Source of the DNA: Arthrobacter ramosus
GTDB taxonomy: Bacteria; Actinomycetota; Actinomycetes; Actinomycetales; Micrococcaceae
Length of the DNA: 64,000 nucleotides
Direction: 5' to 3'
NCBI RefSeq assembly: GCF_039535095.1
Contig: NZ_BAAAWN010000001.1
Span: 186,001 to 250,000 of the forward strand
In this document: positions 24,994 to 33,095 of the stretch, one piece after another
Layout: each line of letters starts with the position of its first letter
Numbering within the stretch: the stretch's first letter is position 1
Position numbers and translations under genes: made by a program
The notes under the pieces: model-generated
What the model was told of the DNA's origin: nothing
The model's database searches: none
What the model saw: only the letters and a program-made list of their open reading frames with translations

Positions 24994-26402
24994 GCAGCAC
25001 CATGAACGACATTTCGAACACCGTGGATTCCACCGTTCACCCTCGCAATGACCGTATGCTCACCGTTGAGCAACTCAAGGCGCAGATTGGCGAGGGCGCC
25101 ATAGACACCGTGATTCTCGGCTTCACCGACATGCAGGGCAGGCTTCAGGGCAAGCTCCTTCACGCGCAATTCTTCCTGGATTCCGTCCTGGAGCATGGCA
25201 CTGAAGGCTGCAATTACCTCCTCGCCGTTGACACCGAAATGAATACTGTAGATGGCTATGACATTTCCTCGTGGGAAAAGGGCTATGGAGACATGCTCTT
25301 CGACATGGATTTGGACACCATCCGCGTCCTTCCCTACCGCGAGGGGAGTGCGCTGATCCAGTGCGATTTGTCCATGACCGACGGCACTCCGGTCTCCGTT
25401 TCACCCCGCGCCATGCTCAAGCGCCAGACGGCCAAGGCGGCCGAGCACGGTTGGAAGGCACTTGCCGGAACCGAGCTCGAGTTTGTGGTCTACAACGACT
25501 CCTACGAGCAGGCATGGGACCTGGACTACAAGCACCTCACTCCTGCCAATCAATACAACGTGGACTACTCGCTCCTGGGATCCGGTCGTGTGGAACCCCT
25601 GCTTCGCAGGATCCGGAACGAGATGTACGCAGCCGGGATGACCGTGGAATCCGCCAAAGGTGAATGCAACTTCGGCCAACACGAGATCGCGTTCAAGTAC
25701 GACGAAGTGGTCACCACGGCGGACAACCATTCCGTCTACAAGACCGCGGCCAAGGACATCGCCCATGACATGGGCCAGTCCATTACCTTCATGGCCAAGC
25801 CCAACGAGCGCGAGGGCAATTCCTGCCACATCCACCTGTCCCTTCGCGGACTGGACGATGAGCTGGTCTTCTGGGACAAGGCAAGCGGCGCCCGCACTAA
25901 AACCTACGATCACTTCATTGCCGGAGTCCTCGCCACGATGCGGGAATTCACGCTCTTTTACGCTCCCAACATCAACTCCTACAAGCGGTTCGTCAAAGGC
26001 TCGTTCGCTCCGACGGCGGTGGCGTGGGGCCTCGACAACCGCACCTGCTCGGTGCGCCTCGTGGGGCATGGCCAGAGCGCCCGGCTGGAAAACCGGCTGC
26101 CGGGTGGCGACGTCAACCCGTACTTGGCATTGTCGGCCATGCTTGCCGGCGGGCTTTACGGAATCGAAAATGAGCTCGAACTCGAACCGACAACCATTGG
26201 CAGCGCCTACACCTCGGGCGCTCCCACTGTGCCGACGACGATGCGGGAAGCGCGGGATCTGTTCGCCAACTCCGTGATCGCCAAGGAAGTCTTCGGTGAG
26301 GAAGTGGTGCGGCACTACGTCAACTACGCCGACGTCGAACTGGCAGCATTTGAGTCCGCCATCACGGACTGGGAGCTCCGCCGCGGTTTCGAAAGGCTGT
26401 AG
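24990..26402 (+). CDS. Glutamine-synthetase-like gamma-glutamyl-amine ligase
   Basis: The 470-residue protein has a beta-Grasp start (TVILGFTDMQGRLQGKLL) and the GS catalytic domain: AGTELEFVVYND, ESAKGECNFGQHEIAFKY, GNSCHIHLSLRG with its His, NRTCSVRLVGHGQSARLENRLPGGDVNPYLALSAM. The adenylylation loop of true glutamine synthetases (NLYDLP) is missing, so it is not regulated that way and is not the ammonia-assimilating enzyme. It resembles PuuA and Streptomyces GlnA3/GlnA4, which join glutamate to polyamines or ethanolamine at the expense of ATP. Linked genes supply import, oxidation and hydrolysis. Confidence 0.9.
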   Translation: MSSTMNDISNTVDSTVHPRNDRMLTVEQLKAQIGEGAIDTVILGFTDMQGRLQGKLLHAQFFLDSVLEHGTEGCNYLLAVDTEMNTVDGYDISSWEKGYGDMLFDMDLDTIRVLPYREGSALIQCDLSMTDGTPVSVSPRAMLKRQTAKAAEHGWKALAGTELEFVVYNDSYEQAWDLDYKHLTPANQYNVDYSLLGSGRVEPLLRRIRNEMYAAGMTVESAKGECNFGQHEIAFKYDEVVTTADNHSVYKTAAKDIAHDMGQSITFMAKPNEREGNSCHIHLSLRGLDDELVFWDKASGARTKTYDHFIAGVLATMREFTLFYAPNINSYKRFVKGSFAPTAVAWGLDNRTCSVRLVGHGQSARLENRLPGGDVNPYLALSAMLAGGLYGIENELELEPTTIGSAYTSGAPTVPTTMREARDLFANSVIAKEVFGEEVVRHYVNYADVELAAFESAITDWELRRGFERL

Positions 26403-26407
26403 GGGCG

Positions 26408-27208
26408 ATGACTAGGAATCAGACGCCGGCTCCAGATCCAGTCCGACGGCCTCGGATCGCCCTGACCACCTACCTGCAGGACGCGAAATGGGGGGATTGG
26501 GACGCGCGGGCAGCGGTGCTTCCGGGAACATATTTGGAGGCCGTCGTGGCGGCGGGCGGCACACCCCTTCTTCTGCCGCCTATCGGCACGGATACCTCCG
26601 TACTTGACCTCGTGGATGGCCTGATTGTGGTGGGAGGCAGCGACGTCGACCCCGGAAATTACGACGCCGAGCCTCATCCGAGAACCCGCAGCCAGCCCGC
26701 GCGGGACGAGCATGACCTCGCCTTGACGCTGGCCGCGTTGGAGAAGGGGGTTCCGCTTTTCGCCATCTGCCGCGGGGCGCAAATCCTGAACGTGGCCCTG
26801 GGCGGAAACCTTATCCAGCACGTGCCGGACGTGCTGCCCGAGGCCAACTACCAACCCGCTTCGGGGGTTTTTGGCGAAGTGGAGTTCTGTACCAGGCCGG
26901 GGAGCATCATCGCGGATCAACTAGGCGTGAGGGCATCGGCGCCCGTTTATCACCATCAGATTCTGGACCGGGTTGCCGAAGGGCTTTGCGTCACGGCGTA
27001 CGCGGCGGACGGCACGATCGAGGCCGTCGAGTCGACCCAAGGAAGCTGGGTGTTGGGCGTTCAGTTCCACCCGGAACAAAATGGTTCCGACTTGCGCCTC
27101 TTTGAAGGATTCGTCGAGGCCGCCGGAAGGTACCGGGACGGCGAACTTTACGCTGAGCGCTTCGACCCATCGACGGAATTCAAACCGACAGAAAAGAGCT
27201 GGGCGTGA
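26408..27208 (+). CDS. Gamma-glutamyl hydrolase, class I GATase (PuuD-like)
   Basis: The 266-residue protein is of the peptidase C26/PuuD type: IVVGGSDVDPGNYDAEPHPRT, catalytic Cys in FAICRGAQILNVALGGNLIQH and catalytic His in LGVQFHPEQ followed by Glu. It should release glutamate from a gamma-glutamylated acid, the final step of the glutamylation pathway. It lies 5 bases after the ligase gene and overlaps the dehydrogenase gene by 4 bases (GTGA), so all are translated together. The specific substrate is not readable. Confidence 0.92.
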   Translation: MTRNQTPAPDPVRRPRIALTTYLQDAKWGDWDARAAVLPGTYLEAVVAAGGTPLLLPPIGTDTSVLDLVDGLIVVGGSDVDPGNYDAEPHPRTRSQPARDEHDLALTLAALEKGVPLFAICRGAQILNVALGGNLIQHVPDVLPEANYQPASGVFGEVEFCTRPGSIIADQLGVRASAPVYHHQILDRVAEGLCVTAYAADGTIEAVESTQGSWVLGVQFHPEQNGSDLRLFEGFVEAAGRYRDGELYAERFDPSTEFKPTEKSWA

Positions 27209-28569
27209 GTGCCACAACTTTTGACATCATCAATCCGGCTACCGAGGAATTCCTTCAAACTGTTGAACTGGCGTCCCTGGCCGAGACCGACGCCCTGATT
27301 GCACGCGCGGCTGGCGCGTTTGAAACCTGGCGGAAGGTGTCGCCGTCGGACCGGGCACTGCTCTTGCGCCGGTTCGCGGCCGCCGTCGACGCCGATCTGG
27401 AGAACCTCGCACAACTGGAAGTCCGCAATGCGGGACACACGGTCGGCAACGCCCGCTGGGAAGCGGGCAATGCGCGCGACGTCATCAGCTACTACTCGGC
27501 GGCTCCCGAGCGGCACTTCGGTCGGCAGATCCCGGTTGCCGGAGGCCTCGATGTGACGTTCCACGAGCCGCTGGGTGTCGTAGGGATTATTGTGCCGTGG
27601 AACTTTCCGATGCCGATCGCGGCGTGGGGCTTCGCTCCGGCGCTCGCGGCAGGAAACACAGTGGTACTCAAGCCTGCAGAACTTACGCCGCTCACCGCGA
27701 TGAGGCTGGGTGAGCTGGCGCGCGAGGCCGGCTTGCCCGACGGCGTGCTGACCATCATCCCGGGGAAGGGATCCGTGGTGGGGGCGCGCTTCGTGACCCA
27801 CCCCGCTGTGCGAAAGGTCGTCTTTACCGGGTCTACCGGGGTCGGCAAGCAGATCATGGCCGGTTGTGCTGATCAAGTGAAGCGGGTGACGCTCGAGTTG
27901 GGTGGCAAGAGCGCGAACATTGTGTTCGCCGACGCCGACCTTCAGGCCGCTGCCGCCGCAGCTCCCGGTGGTGCGTTCGACAACGCCGGCCAGGACTGCT
28001 GTGCCAGGTCCCGGATTCTTGTGGAAAAATCGGCCTACGACGCCTTCCTTGAGCTCTTGGAACCCGCCGTTCGGGCTGTCAAAGTTGGCGACCCGGCGGA
28101 CGAAAGTACCGTCATGGGGCCCTTGATTTCCGCCCGGCAAAGGGAAACCGTCGCGGGCTTCGTGCCCTCAGGAGCGCCCATAGCTTTCCAAGGCGAGGTG
28201 CCCGAAGGGCCGGGATTCTGGTTCCCGCCCACTGTCCTGGCTCCCGACTCCTTTGACGACCCGGCGGTGCGTGAGGAGATCTTTGGACCGGTCGTCGTCG
28301 TCGTTCCCTTCAACGACGAGGCGGACGCTGTGCGGATTGCCAATGACACCGAATACGGCCTCTCCGGATCCATCTGGACCCAAGACATTGGCCGGGCCTT
28401 GCGCGTAGCCCGCGGAGTGGATGCCGGAAACCTCTCGGTGAACTCGCACTCTTCAGTCCGGTATTCGACGCCGTTCGGCGGCTTTAAGCAATCGGGCCTG
28501 GGCCGCGAACTGGGTCCTGACGCGCTCGATTCCTTCAGCGAAGTAAAGAACGTCTTCATCGCGCACTGA
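27205..28569 (+). CDS. Aldehyde dehydrogenase, PuuC/BetB-like
   Basis: This NAD(P)-dependent enzyme of 454 residues has GIIVPWNFPMPIAAWGFAPALAAGN, the Rossmann motif FTGSTGVGKQI, the general-base Glu in TLELGGKSANIVF, catalytic Cys in NAGQDCCARSRI, and EIFGPVVVVVPF. It oxidises an aldehyde to the acid, expected here to be a gamma-glutamylaminoaldehyde. Translation starts at a GTG that shares bases with the hydrolase stop. No PuuB-type oxidase is encoded before it, so the aldehyde must come from another enzyme, perhaps the SDR encoded next. Confidence 0.93.
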   Translation: MSATTFDIINPATEEFLQTVELASLAETDALIARAAGAFETWRKVSPSDRALLLRRFAAAVDADLENLAQLEVRNAGHTVGNARWEAGNARDVISYYSAAPERHFGRQIPVAGGLDVTFHEPLGVVGIIVPWNFPMPIAAWGFAPALAAGNTVVLKPAELTPLTAMRLGELAREAGLPDGVLTIIPGKGSVVGARFVTHPAVRKVVFTGSTGVGKQIMAGCADQVKRVTLELGGKSANIVFADADLQAAAAAAPGGAFDNAGQDCCARSRILVEKSAYDAFLELLEPAVRAVKVGDPADESTVMGPLISARQRETVAGFVPSGAPIAFQGEVPEGPGFWFPPTVLAPDSFDDPAVREEIFGPVVVVVPFNDEADAVRIANDTEYGLSGSIWTQDIGRALRVARGVDAGNLSVNSHSSVRYSTPFGGFKQSGLGRELGPDALDSFSEVKNVFIAH

Positions 28570-28612
28570 ACCCACCAACTTTGGAAGCCCCATCATTCAA
28601 GGAGAGATCACC

Positions 28613-29395
28613 ATGACCGAATTCATTTCAAACCGACTCAAGGACCGCACAGCCGTCATCACCGGCGGCGGCAGCGGGATCGGCTTGGCCACGGCAAAGC
28701 GTTTCGCCTCGGAGGGTGCCAATGTGGTCATCGCCGACATCGATCCGGCAGCTGGAGAAGCGGCCGCGGCCGCCGTCGATGGCATCTTCGTGAAAGTCAA
28801 CGTCACAGACGAGCAGGAAGTCATCGACCTCTTCGCCGCAGCCAAGAGCCACTATGGCAGCGTGGATATAGCGTTCAACAACGCGGGTATTTCGCCGCCG
28901 GATGATGCCTCGATCCTCGACACCGGAATTGAAGCCTGGCGCCGGGTCCAGGAGGTAAACCTGACGAGCGTCTATTACTGCTGCAAATACGCGCTGCCAT
29001 ACATGTTGGAGCAGGGCAAGGGATCGATCATCAACACTGCGTCCTTCGTGGCCGTGATGGGTGCGGCAACTTCGCAGATCTCCTACAGCGCCTCCAAGGG
29101 CGGCGTGCTGGCAATGACGCGCGAACTCGGCGTCGAATTCGCGCGTAAGGGTGTGCGAATCAACGCGCTGTGCCCCGGACCGGTCAACACCCCGTTGCTG
29201 AAGGAACTCTTCGCCTCCGATCCGGAGCGGGCAGCGCGCCGCTTGGTCCACGTGCCCTTGGGACGTTTCGCCGAGCCCGAAGAACTGGCCGCTGCGGTCG
29301 CCTTCCTGGCGAGCGACGACGCCTCCTTCATTACCGCGTCGACCTTCATGGTTGACGGCGGAATCTCCGGAGCCTACGTCACCCCGATCGACTAG
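28613..29395 (+). CDS. Short-chain dehydrogenase/reductase (classical SDR)
   Basis: The 260-residue protein has TGGGSGIG (cofactor binding, about residue 17-24), an Asp after the second strand (VVIADID, NAD preference), FNNAG, the catalytic Ser in NTASFVAVMGA, YSASKGG with Tyr and Lys, and a C-terminal MVDGGISG. It is expected to oxidise an alcohol to a carbonyl. GGAGAG lies before the ATG. The gene follows the aldehyde dehydrogenase by 43 bases and is likely the last of the operon. In this context it may oxidise a gamma-glutamylated amino-alcohol to its aldehyde. Confidence 0.92.
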   Translation: MTEFISNRLKDRTAVITGGGSGIGLATAKRFASEGANVVIADIDPAAGEAAAAAVDGIFVKVNVTDEQEVIDLFAAAKSHYGSVDIAFNNAGISPPDDASILDTGIEAWRRVQEVNLTSVYYCCKYALPYMLEQGKGSIINTASFVAVMGAATSQISYSASKGGVLAMTRELGVEFARKGVRINALCPGPVNTPLLKELFASDPERAARRLVHVPLGRFAEPEELAAAVAFLASDDASFITASTFMVDGGISGAYVTPID

Positions 29396-29414
29396 CTGCC
29401 TTTTCAGGTCCATC

Positions 29415-29450
29415 GATTGCCCCACCGGGCTCCTGGCCGGCGGGGCAATC
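29415..29450. terminator. Hairpin between the SDR gene and uraH
   Basis: GATTGCCCC (29415-29423) and GGGGCAATC (29442-29450) form a perfect 9-bp stem, with further CCGG/CCGG pairing inside. It lies between two converging genes. A T-run is lacking, so it may terminate with Rho or only partly. Confidence 0.6.
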
Positions 29451-29456
29451 GGCGGG

Positions 29457-29798
29457 TTAGCTTCCTCGGTACGTGGAGAACGCGAAGGGGCTGAGCAGGA
29501 GCGGCACGTGGTAGTGCTCGCCGGCGTCGGACACCGTGAAGCTCAAGTCCACCTCCGGAAAAAAGGTGTCCACGCCTTGTGCCTTGTAATACGGGCCGGT
29601 CGCGAAGTTGAGGCGGTAACTGCCGCCGTCGACCCTTTCAGGGCCCAGATCCTTGATCCGGCCGTCCGCATCGGTGGTGCCGCTCGCCACGTGCTTCCAG
29701 TTGTCGCCGTCGCGCACGGAGAGAACGACGGCGACGCCGGCCGCCGGGCGTCCGGAGCCGGTGTCCAGGATGTGGGTGGTTATCTGGGAAACGCTCAT
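29457..29798 (-). CDS. uraH: 5-hydroxyisourate hydrolase
   Basis: The 113-residue transthyretin-like protein has ITTHILDTGSGRPAAGVAVVL at the start, a central RIKDL and the C-terminal STYRGS that marks true hydroxyisourate hydrolases. It converts 5-hydroxyisourate, the urate oxidase product, to OHCU. It is translationally coupled to uraD by a four-base overlap. No urate oxidase gene lies in this window, so the first step must be encoded elsewhere. Confidence 0.95.
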   Translation of the reverse strand: MSVSQITTHILDTGSGRPAAGVAVVLSVRDGDNWKHVASGTTDADGRIKDLGPERVDGGSYRLNFATGPYYKAQGVDTFFPEVDLSFTVSDAGEHYHVPLLLSPFAFSTYRGS

Positions 29799-30325
29799 TT
29801 GTTGGACACTCCTTCATTGCTCGCCCTGGTTTCGCTGATGACGCCGGCAAGGCGCAGCAGTGCGATTTCGCGCAACTGGCCCGCCACGATGACGTCTTCT
29901 TCTTCCGCGGTGTGGCTCAGGCGCTCTTGGAGGGAGGCCAGGATTTCCTTGGCTGTCCGGCCCGCGGCGCGGATGAGGAACACGCGGTCGAACTTGGCCT
30001 CGTACTCGCGGTTGCCTTCGGCCAAAGCGGTGACGACGCCGTTATCGCCGGGGTCGACGCCGGCCTGTTCGGAGCGGGACATCGCGGCTTCGGTGGTCTG
30101 GGCCTTGGGCCGTTCGCCGATCCGAGGGTGATGGGCCATCGCGGCCGCCACTTCGTCCGAGGTGAAGGGCTCGGCGGTTTCCCGGGCGAAGCCTAGCAAG
30201 GAGTCCAAGCCGCTGAAGGGGCGCGCATCTGCGATGTGCTCCACCCAACGCTGGATGTCGAGGCATGGGCGGAGGACGTCGATGGCGTCCGCACGGTCCA
30301 CGCTGTTGAATACTTCAAGCTGCAT
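29795..30325 (-). CDS. uraD: OHCU decarboxylase
   Basis: The 176-residue all-helical protein holds the catalytic His in MAHHPRIGERP and the conserved RADAIDVLRPCLDIQRWVEHIADARPF. It decarboxylates 2-oxo-4-hydroxy-4-carboxy-5-ureidoimidazoline to S-allantoin, the step after UraH. The gene starts a two-gene operon and is divergent from the aminotransferase gene. The shared upstream region of 363 bases contains a 32-bp tandem repeat array. An AGGA lies about 11 bases before the ATG. Confidence 0.95.
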   Translation of the reverse strand: MQLEVFNSVDRADAIDVLRPCLDIQRWVEHIADARPFSGLDSLLGFARETAEPFTSDEVAAAMAHHPRIGERPKAQTTEAAMSRSEQAGVDPGDNGVVTALAEGNREYEAKFDRVFLIRAAGRTAKEILASLQERLSHTAEEEDVIVAGQLREIALLRLAGVISETRASNEGVSNK

Positions 30326-30530
30326 GCTTGTTCATTCCTCGTGCGAGTGCTGGCATCCATGGTGTTGGCTATGCGGAACTCCGGCGATTCCTGCCGGATG
30401 GACCTGCGCGCCTCCGCACCTCAGGCCTTCCACATCATGGAACTGTTATTTCAGCATACGTAATAGTGAATCCAATGACTGCCGTGGTGTCAAGAGAATA
30501 CCGCACCCCGGTCCTCCCGGCCCGCCCTGC

Positions 30531-30651
30531 GACGCTCGCTCACCTTTGGCGGCGTTTACCGAAACGCTCGCTCACCTTTGCCGTCTGATACCGAGACGCT
30601 CGCTCACCTTTGCCGTCTGATACCGAGACGCTCGCTCACCTTTGCCGTCTG
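30531..30651 (+). repeat. 32-bp tandem repeat array between uraD and pucG
   Basis: Four copies (3.8 units) begin at 30531, 30563, 30595 and 30627, each with (G/A)ACGCTCGCTCACC. Copies 2 and 3 are identical over 31 of 32 bases; copy 1 differs mainly in its middle. It lies in the 363-base space between two divergent purine genes, 38 bases before the pucG ATG. The rest of that space holds an AT-rich patch (30445-30470) that may be the uraD promoter. I see nothing coding in it. Confidence 0.95.
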
Positions 30652-30688
30652 GTGGACAATGTCAGCAACGAGGCAAAGGAGTTCCGCC

Positions 30689-31783
30689 ATGCCAGAGGTC
30701 CTGACCTCCCGGTATCTCTTCGGACCGGGTCCCAGTAATTGCTATCCGGAAGTGACCGCCGCGTTGGCATATCCGGTGATCGGGCACCTGGATCCGGTGT
30801 TCATAGAGCGACTGGACCGGACATGCGCCGGGCTCCGGACGGTGTGGGGGACCCGGAATGCCCGCACCCTGCCGTTGAGTGCTACTGGTTCTGGCGGCAT
30901 GGAGGCTGCCTTCGTTAATACAGTGTCCGACGGCGACGTGGCGGTAATTGCCGTCAACGGGCTTTTCGGGGAGCGCATGTGCGAGGTCGCCCGGCGCTGC
31001 GGCGCCACGGTGGTCCGCGTCGATCATGAATGGGGCCAGCCCGTGGACGCGGAGCGGGTCCTCGCCGCGCACCCGCATCCCAAGGTGATTGCCGCCGTCC
31101 ATGCCGAAACCTCCACAGGTGTCCTGTCCGACGTCGCGCCCCTGGGTGAAGGCAAAGGTGACGCCCTGCTGATCGTGGATGCCGTGACCTCCATCGGCGG
31201 GCTGGAACTCCGGGCTGACGACTGGGGGATCGACGTCGGCTACGCCTGCACGCAGAAGTGCCTGGGAGTGCCCCCTGGCTTGTCCCCCTTCACGGTGTCC
31301 GAGCGCGCGTTCGAGCGGCGCATCAAGGAGCCGCGTTCGTGGTACCTCGATATCGGCCTTCTGGGTGGGTATGTTGGCGCGGCGAGCGGCAGCCGGACGT
31401 ATCACCATACGGCGCCCGTGACCATGATCGCCGGGCTCGAGGCCGGACTGGACCGCATCCTGGCCGAGGGGCTCGCGGCTGTTCAAGCGCGGCACCATGC
31501 AGCCGGGGCCGAGTTGCGGGATGGCCTTGAAGCGATAGGGCTTGAGCTGTTTGCCGCGGAGGGCTCGCGATTGCCGAGCCTCACCACGGTCAAAGTGCCC
31601 GACGGCGTGGACTCGGCTGCCGTCCGTGCTTACCTTCTGGAGAACTTCAGTATGGAAATCGGCTCCGGGGCGGGTGCGTTTACGTCGACCGTCTGGCGGA
31701 TCGGCATGATGGGTCCGAATGCCAACAGGGCATCGGTGAAGCTCGTCCTTGGTGCGCTCGAAGAAGCGATCGCCAAAGCCTGA
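30689..31783 (+). CDS. pucG: AGT-family aminotransferase (ureidoglycine- or alanine-glyoxylate)
   Basis: This PLP enzyme of 364 residues starts with LFGPGPSNCYPEV, has LSATGSGGMEAAFVN, the Asp of VDAVTSIGGLELRADDWGID and the PLP lysine in ACTQKCLGVPPGLSPF. The family transfers an amino group to glyoxylate. Beside uraH and uraD it is most likely the PucG type, which uses S-ureidoglycine; simple alanine-glyoxylate transfer is the other option. AAAGGAG lies 7 bases before the ATG at 30689. In-frame starts further upstream run into the 32-bp repeats and are not used. Its stop TGA is part of another repeat core. Confidence 0.88.
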   Translation: MPEVLTSRYLFGPGPSNCYPEVTAALAYPVIGHLDPVFIERLDRTCAGLRTVWGTRNARTLPLSATGSGGMEAAFVNTVSDGDVAVIAVNGLFGERMCEVARRCGATVVRVDHEWGQPVDAERVLAAHPHPKVIAAVHAETSTGVLSDVAPLGEGKGDALLIVDAVTSIGGLELRADDWGIDVGYACTQKCLGVPPGLSPFTVSERAFERRIKEPRSWYLDIGLLGGYVGAASGSRTYHHTAPVTMIAGLEAGLDRILAEGLAAVQARHHAAGAELRDGLEAIGLELFAAEGSRLPSLTTVKVPDGVDSAAVRAYLLENFSMEIGSGAGAFTSTVWRIGMMGPNANRASVKLVLGALEEAIAKA

Positions 31784-31855
31784 CGCCCGTTCACATATGA
31801 CCGCCAAATCCCGAGCGGGCGTCGCGCCGGACGGCCTTGTTTGTGAGCGAGCGTC
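31782..31855. repeat. 32-bp family repeats after pucG
   Basis: One core copy points rightwards (31782-31794, GACGCCCGTTCAC) and shares GA of the pucG stop. Two point leftwards (31811-31823, partly degraded, and 31843-31855, GTGAGCGAGCGTC); the GTC ends of the two are exactly 32 bases apart. They fill the gap between the converging pucG and Lrp genes. The stretch after the first core, ATATGACCGCCAAATCCC, is nearly repeated at 46533. Confidence 0.9.
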
Positions 31856-31872
31856 GGCGGGGAGGCTGGAGG

Positions 31873-32808
31873 CTAGTGGCCGTTGGATTGGGCCTTGGTC
31901 GCGAGCATCTTGTCGAGGGGCTTGGCGTATCGTTCCTGGACGATTTTCAGGTGCAGCCAGCACTCCACGCTTGCCACCGAGTCCATCGCGCGTACCTTGT
32001 CCAGGACCTCGTACATTTCGTCGAGGGAGCTGACGCCCACGGTGGCTACGAGATCGTGCCTACCGAGGCAACTGGCGATGAACTCCACGCCGGGCGTCGC
32101 CGAGAAGAAGTCGATTGCTTCCTCGGTTCCGGCTGCTGTCGAGATTCCGAAGCCAAAGGCCATGGACCGCGAAGAACCGGAGCGGCTCCGGATGGGGCCG
32201 ATCTGCATGACGCGGGCTTCCAGCAGGCGAAGGACCCTGATCCTGGCAGCGCTGGCCGAAAGCCCGATCCGCTCGCCGAGGGCCTCGAAACCAAGGCGAC
32301 CGTCCACCTGCAGCTCGCTCATGAGGAGCAGGTCCGCCTGATCAAGTTCGAGGCGGGGGTCCGGTGGTTCTTTGCCGAGGAAGAGGCTGCGGACCACCTC
32401 TTTGTACATGAGCACATCGACGGCCGCCACGCCCTCGCAAAGGCGGATGGCCTCGACGTCTTCGTAGAGCCTTTCCACCGTGGGCAGGCGGAGTTCGGCG
32501 ATGATGCCGTACCTGCCCGTCGTGAGGGAGGCGAACACGGCGCCGTCCAGTTGGCCCAGCTTCTCCAAGGCGGCGCGTGCGGAACCGTTCAGCTGGATGG
32601 AGATGTGCGCGACGGCGGTCAGTCCCAGGAGGCGCGGATGGACTGCCGCGACAATCCGCAGTTCCCCGGAGGACGTGAGCTCATTGACCTTGGCTGTCAC
32701 GGCGGAGCGCGTCACGCCCAGTTGCTTCGATAGCTCGCTGAACGAGGCGCGGCCATCGGCCTGCAGCAGGCGGATCAGCCTGTCGTCCAGATCATGCATG
32801 GTCTTCAC
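31873..32808 (-). CDS. Lrp/AsnC family regulator with two tandem Lrp units
   Basis: The 311-residue protein is twice the length of a common Lrp. Each half has an HTH (LDDRLIRLLQADGRASFSELSKQLGVTRSAVTAKV and LDQADLLLMSELQVDGRLGFEALGERIGLSASAARIRV) followed by a RAM-like ligand domain. Such double Lrp proteins act as transcription regulators that respond to amino acids. The gene is divergent from the first ABC importer operon, 287 bases apart, so that operon is the likely target. An alternative start at 32799 (MHDLDD) would remove three residues. Confidence 0.9.
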   Translation of the reverse strand: MKTMHDLDDRLIRLLQADGRASFSELSKQLGVTRSAVTAKVNELTSSGELRIVAAVHPRLLGLTAVAHISIQLNGSARAALEKLGQLDGAVFASLTTGRYGIIAELRLPTVERLYEDVEAIRLCEGVAAVDVLMYKEVVRSLFLGKEPPDPRLELDQADLLLMSELQVDGRLGFEALGERIGLSASAARIRVLRLLEARVMQIGPIRSRSGSSRSMAFGFGISTAAGTEEAIDFFSATPGVEFIASCLGRHDLVATVGVSSLDEMYEVLDKVRAMDSVASVECWLHLKIVQERYAKPLDKMLATKAQSNGH

Positions 32809-32994
32809 AATAACCGCCTTGTCTTGGGGGTCGCGGCAGTGGGTGCTTGGCGAAGGTGCCGCGCCCCGGCGAGCCGAGCGCCGCCGTCGTAATCAATACT
32901 TTCACGAGTCGAGCGATAGGCAAGTGATTTGGATCAAGAAGTCGTGATGAACGTACAAAAACTGTGTCACATCAGTATTAAACAACTGATTCGC

Positions 32995-33022
32995 TTGATT
33001 TGCGCCGTTTTTTCGCTAGCAT
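32995..33022 (+). promoter_or_regulatory. Promoter of the first ABC importer operon
   Basis: TTGATT (32995-33000) and TAGCAT (33017-33022) are 16 bases apart and point to the binding-protein gene, leaving a leader of about 65 bases. The DNA between here and the Lrp gene is the lowest-GC part of the divergent region (32895-33000), as expected for control sites. I saw no clear palindrome in it. Confidence 0.5.
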
Positions 33023-33095
33023 CGTGATCAACGCCACATCGGCGCACTCCGACCCGCGTTTCCACGCGACCCCAACAGTCATTGGAGATCTGCAC

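Noticed and set aside
24990..26402. Housekeeping glutamine synthetase (glnA)
   Set aside because: The adenylylation loop is missing and the gene is inside a catabolic operon with a hydrolase and an aldehyde dehydrogenase.
30531..30651. CRISPR array
   Set aside because: The unit is a uniform 32-bp tandem repeat; the parts between cores are repeated too, not unique spacers, and there are no cas genes in the window.
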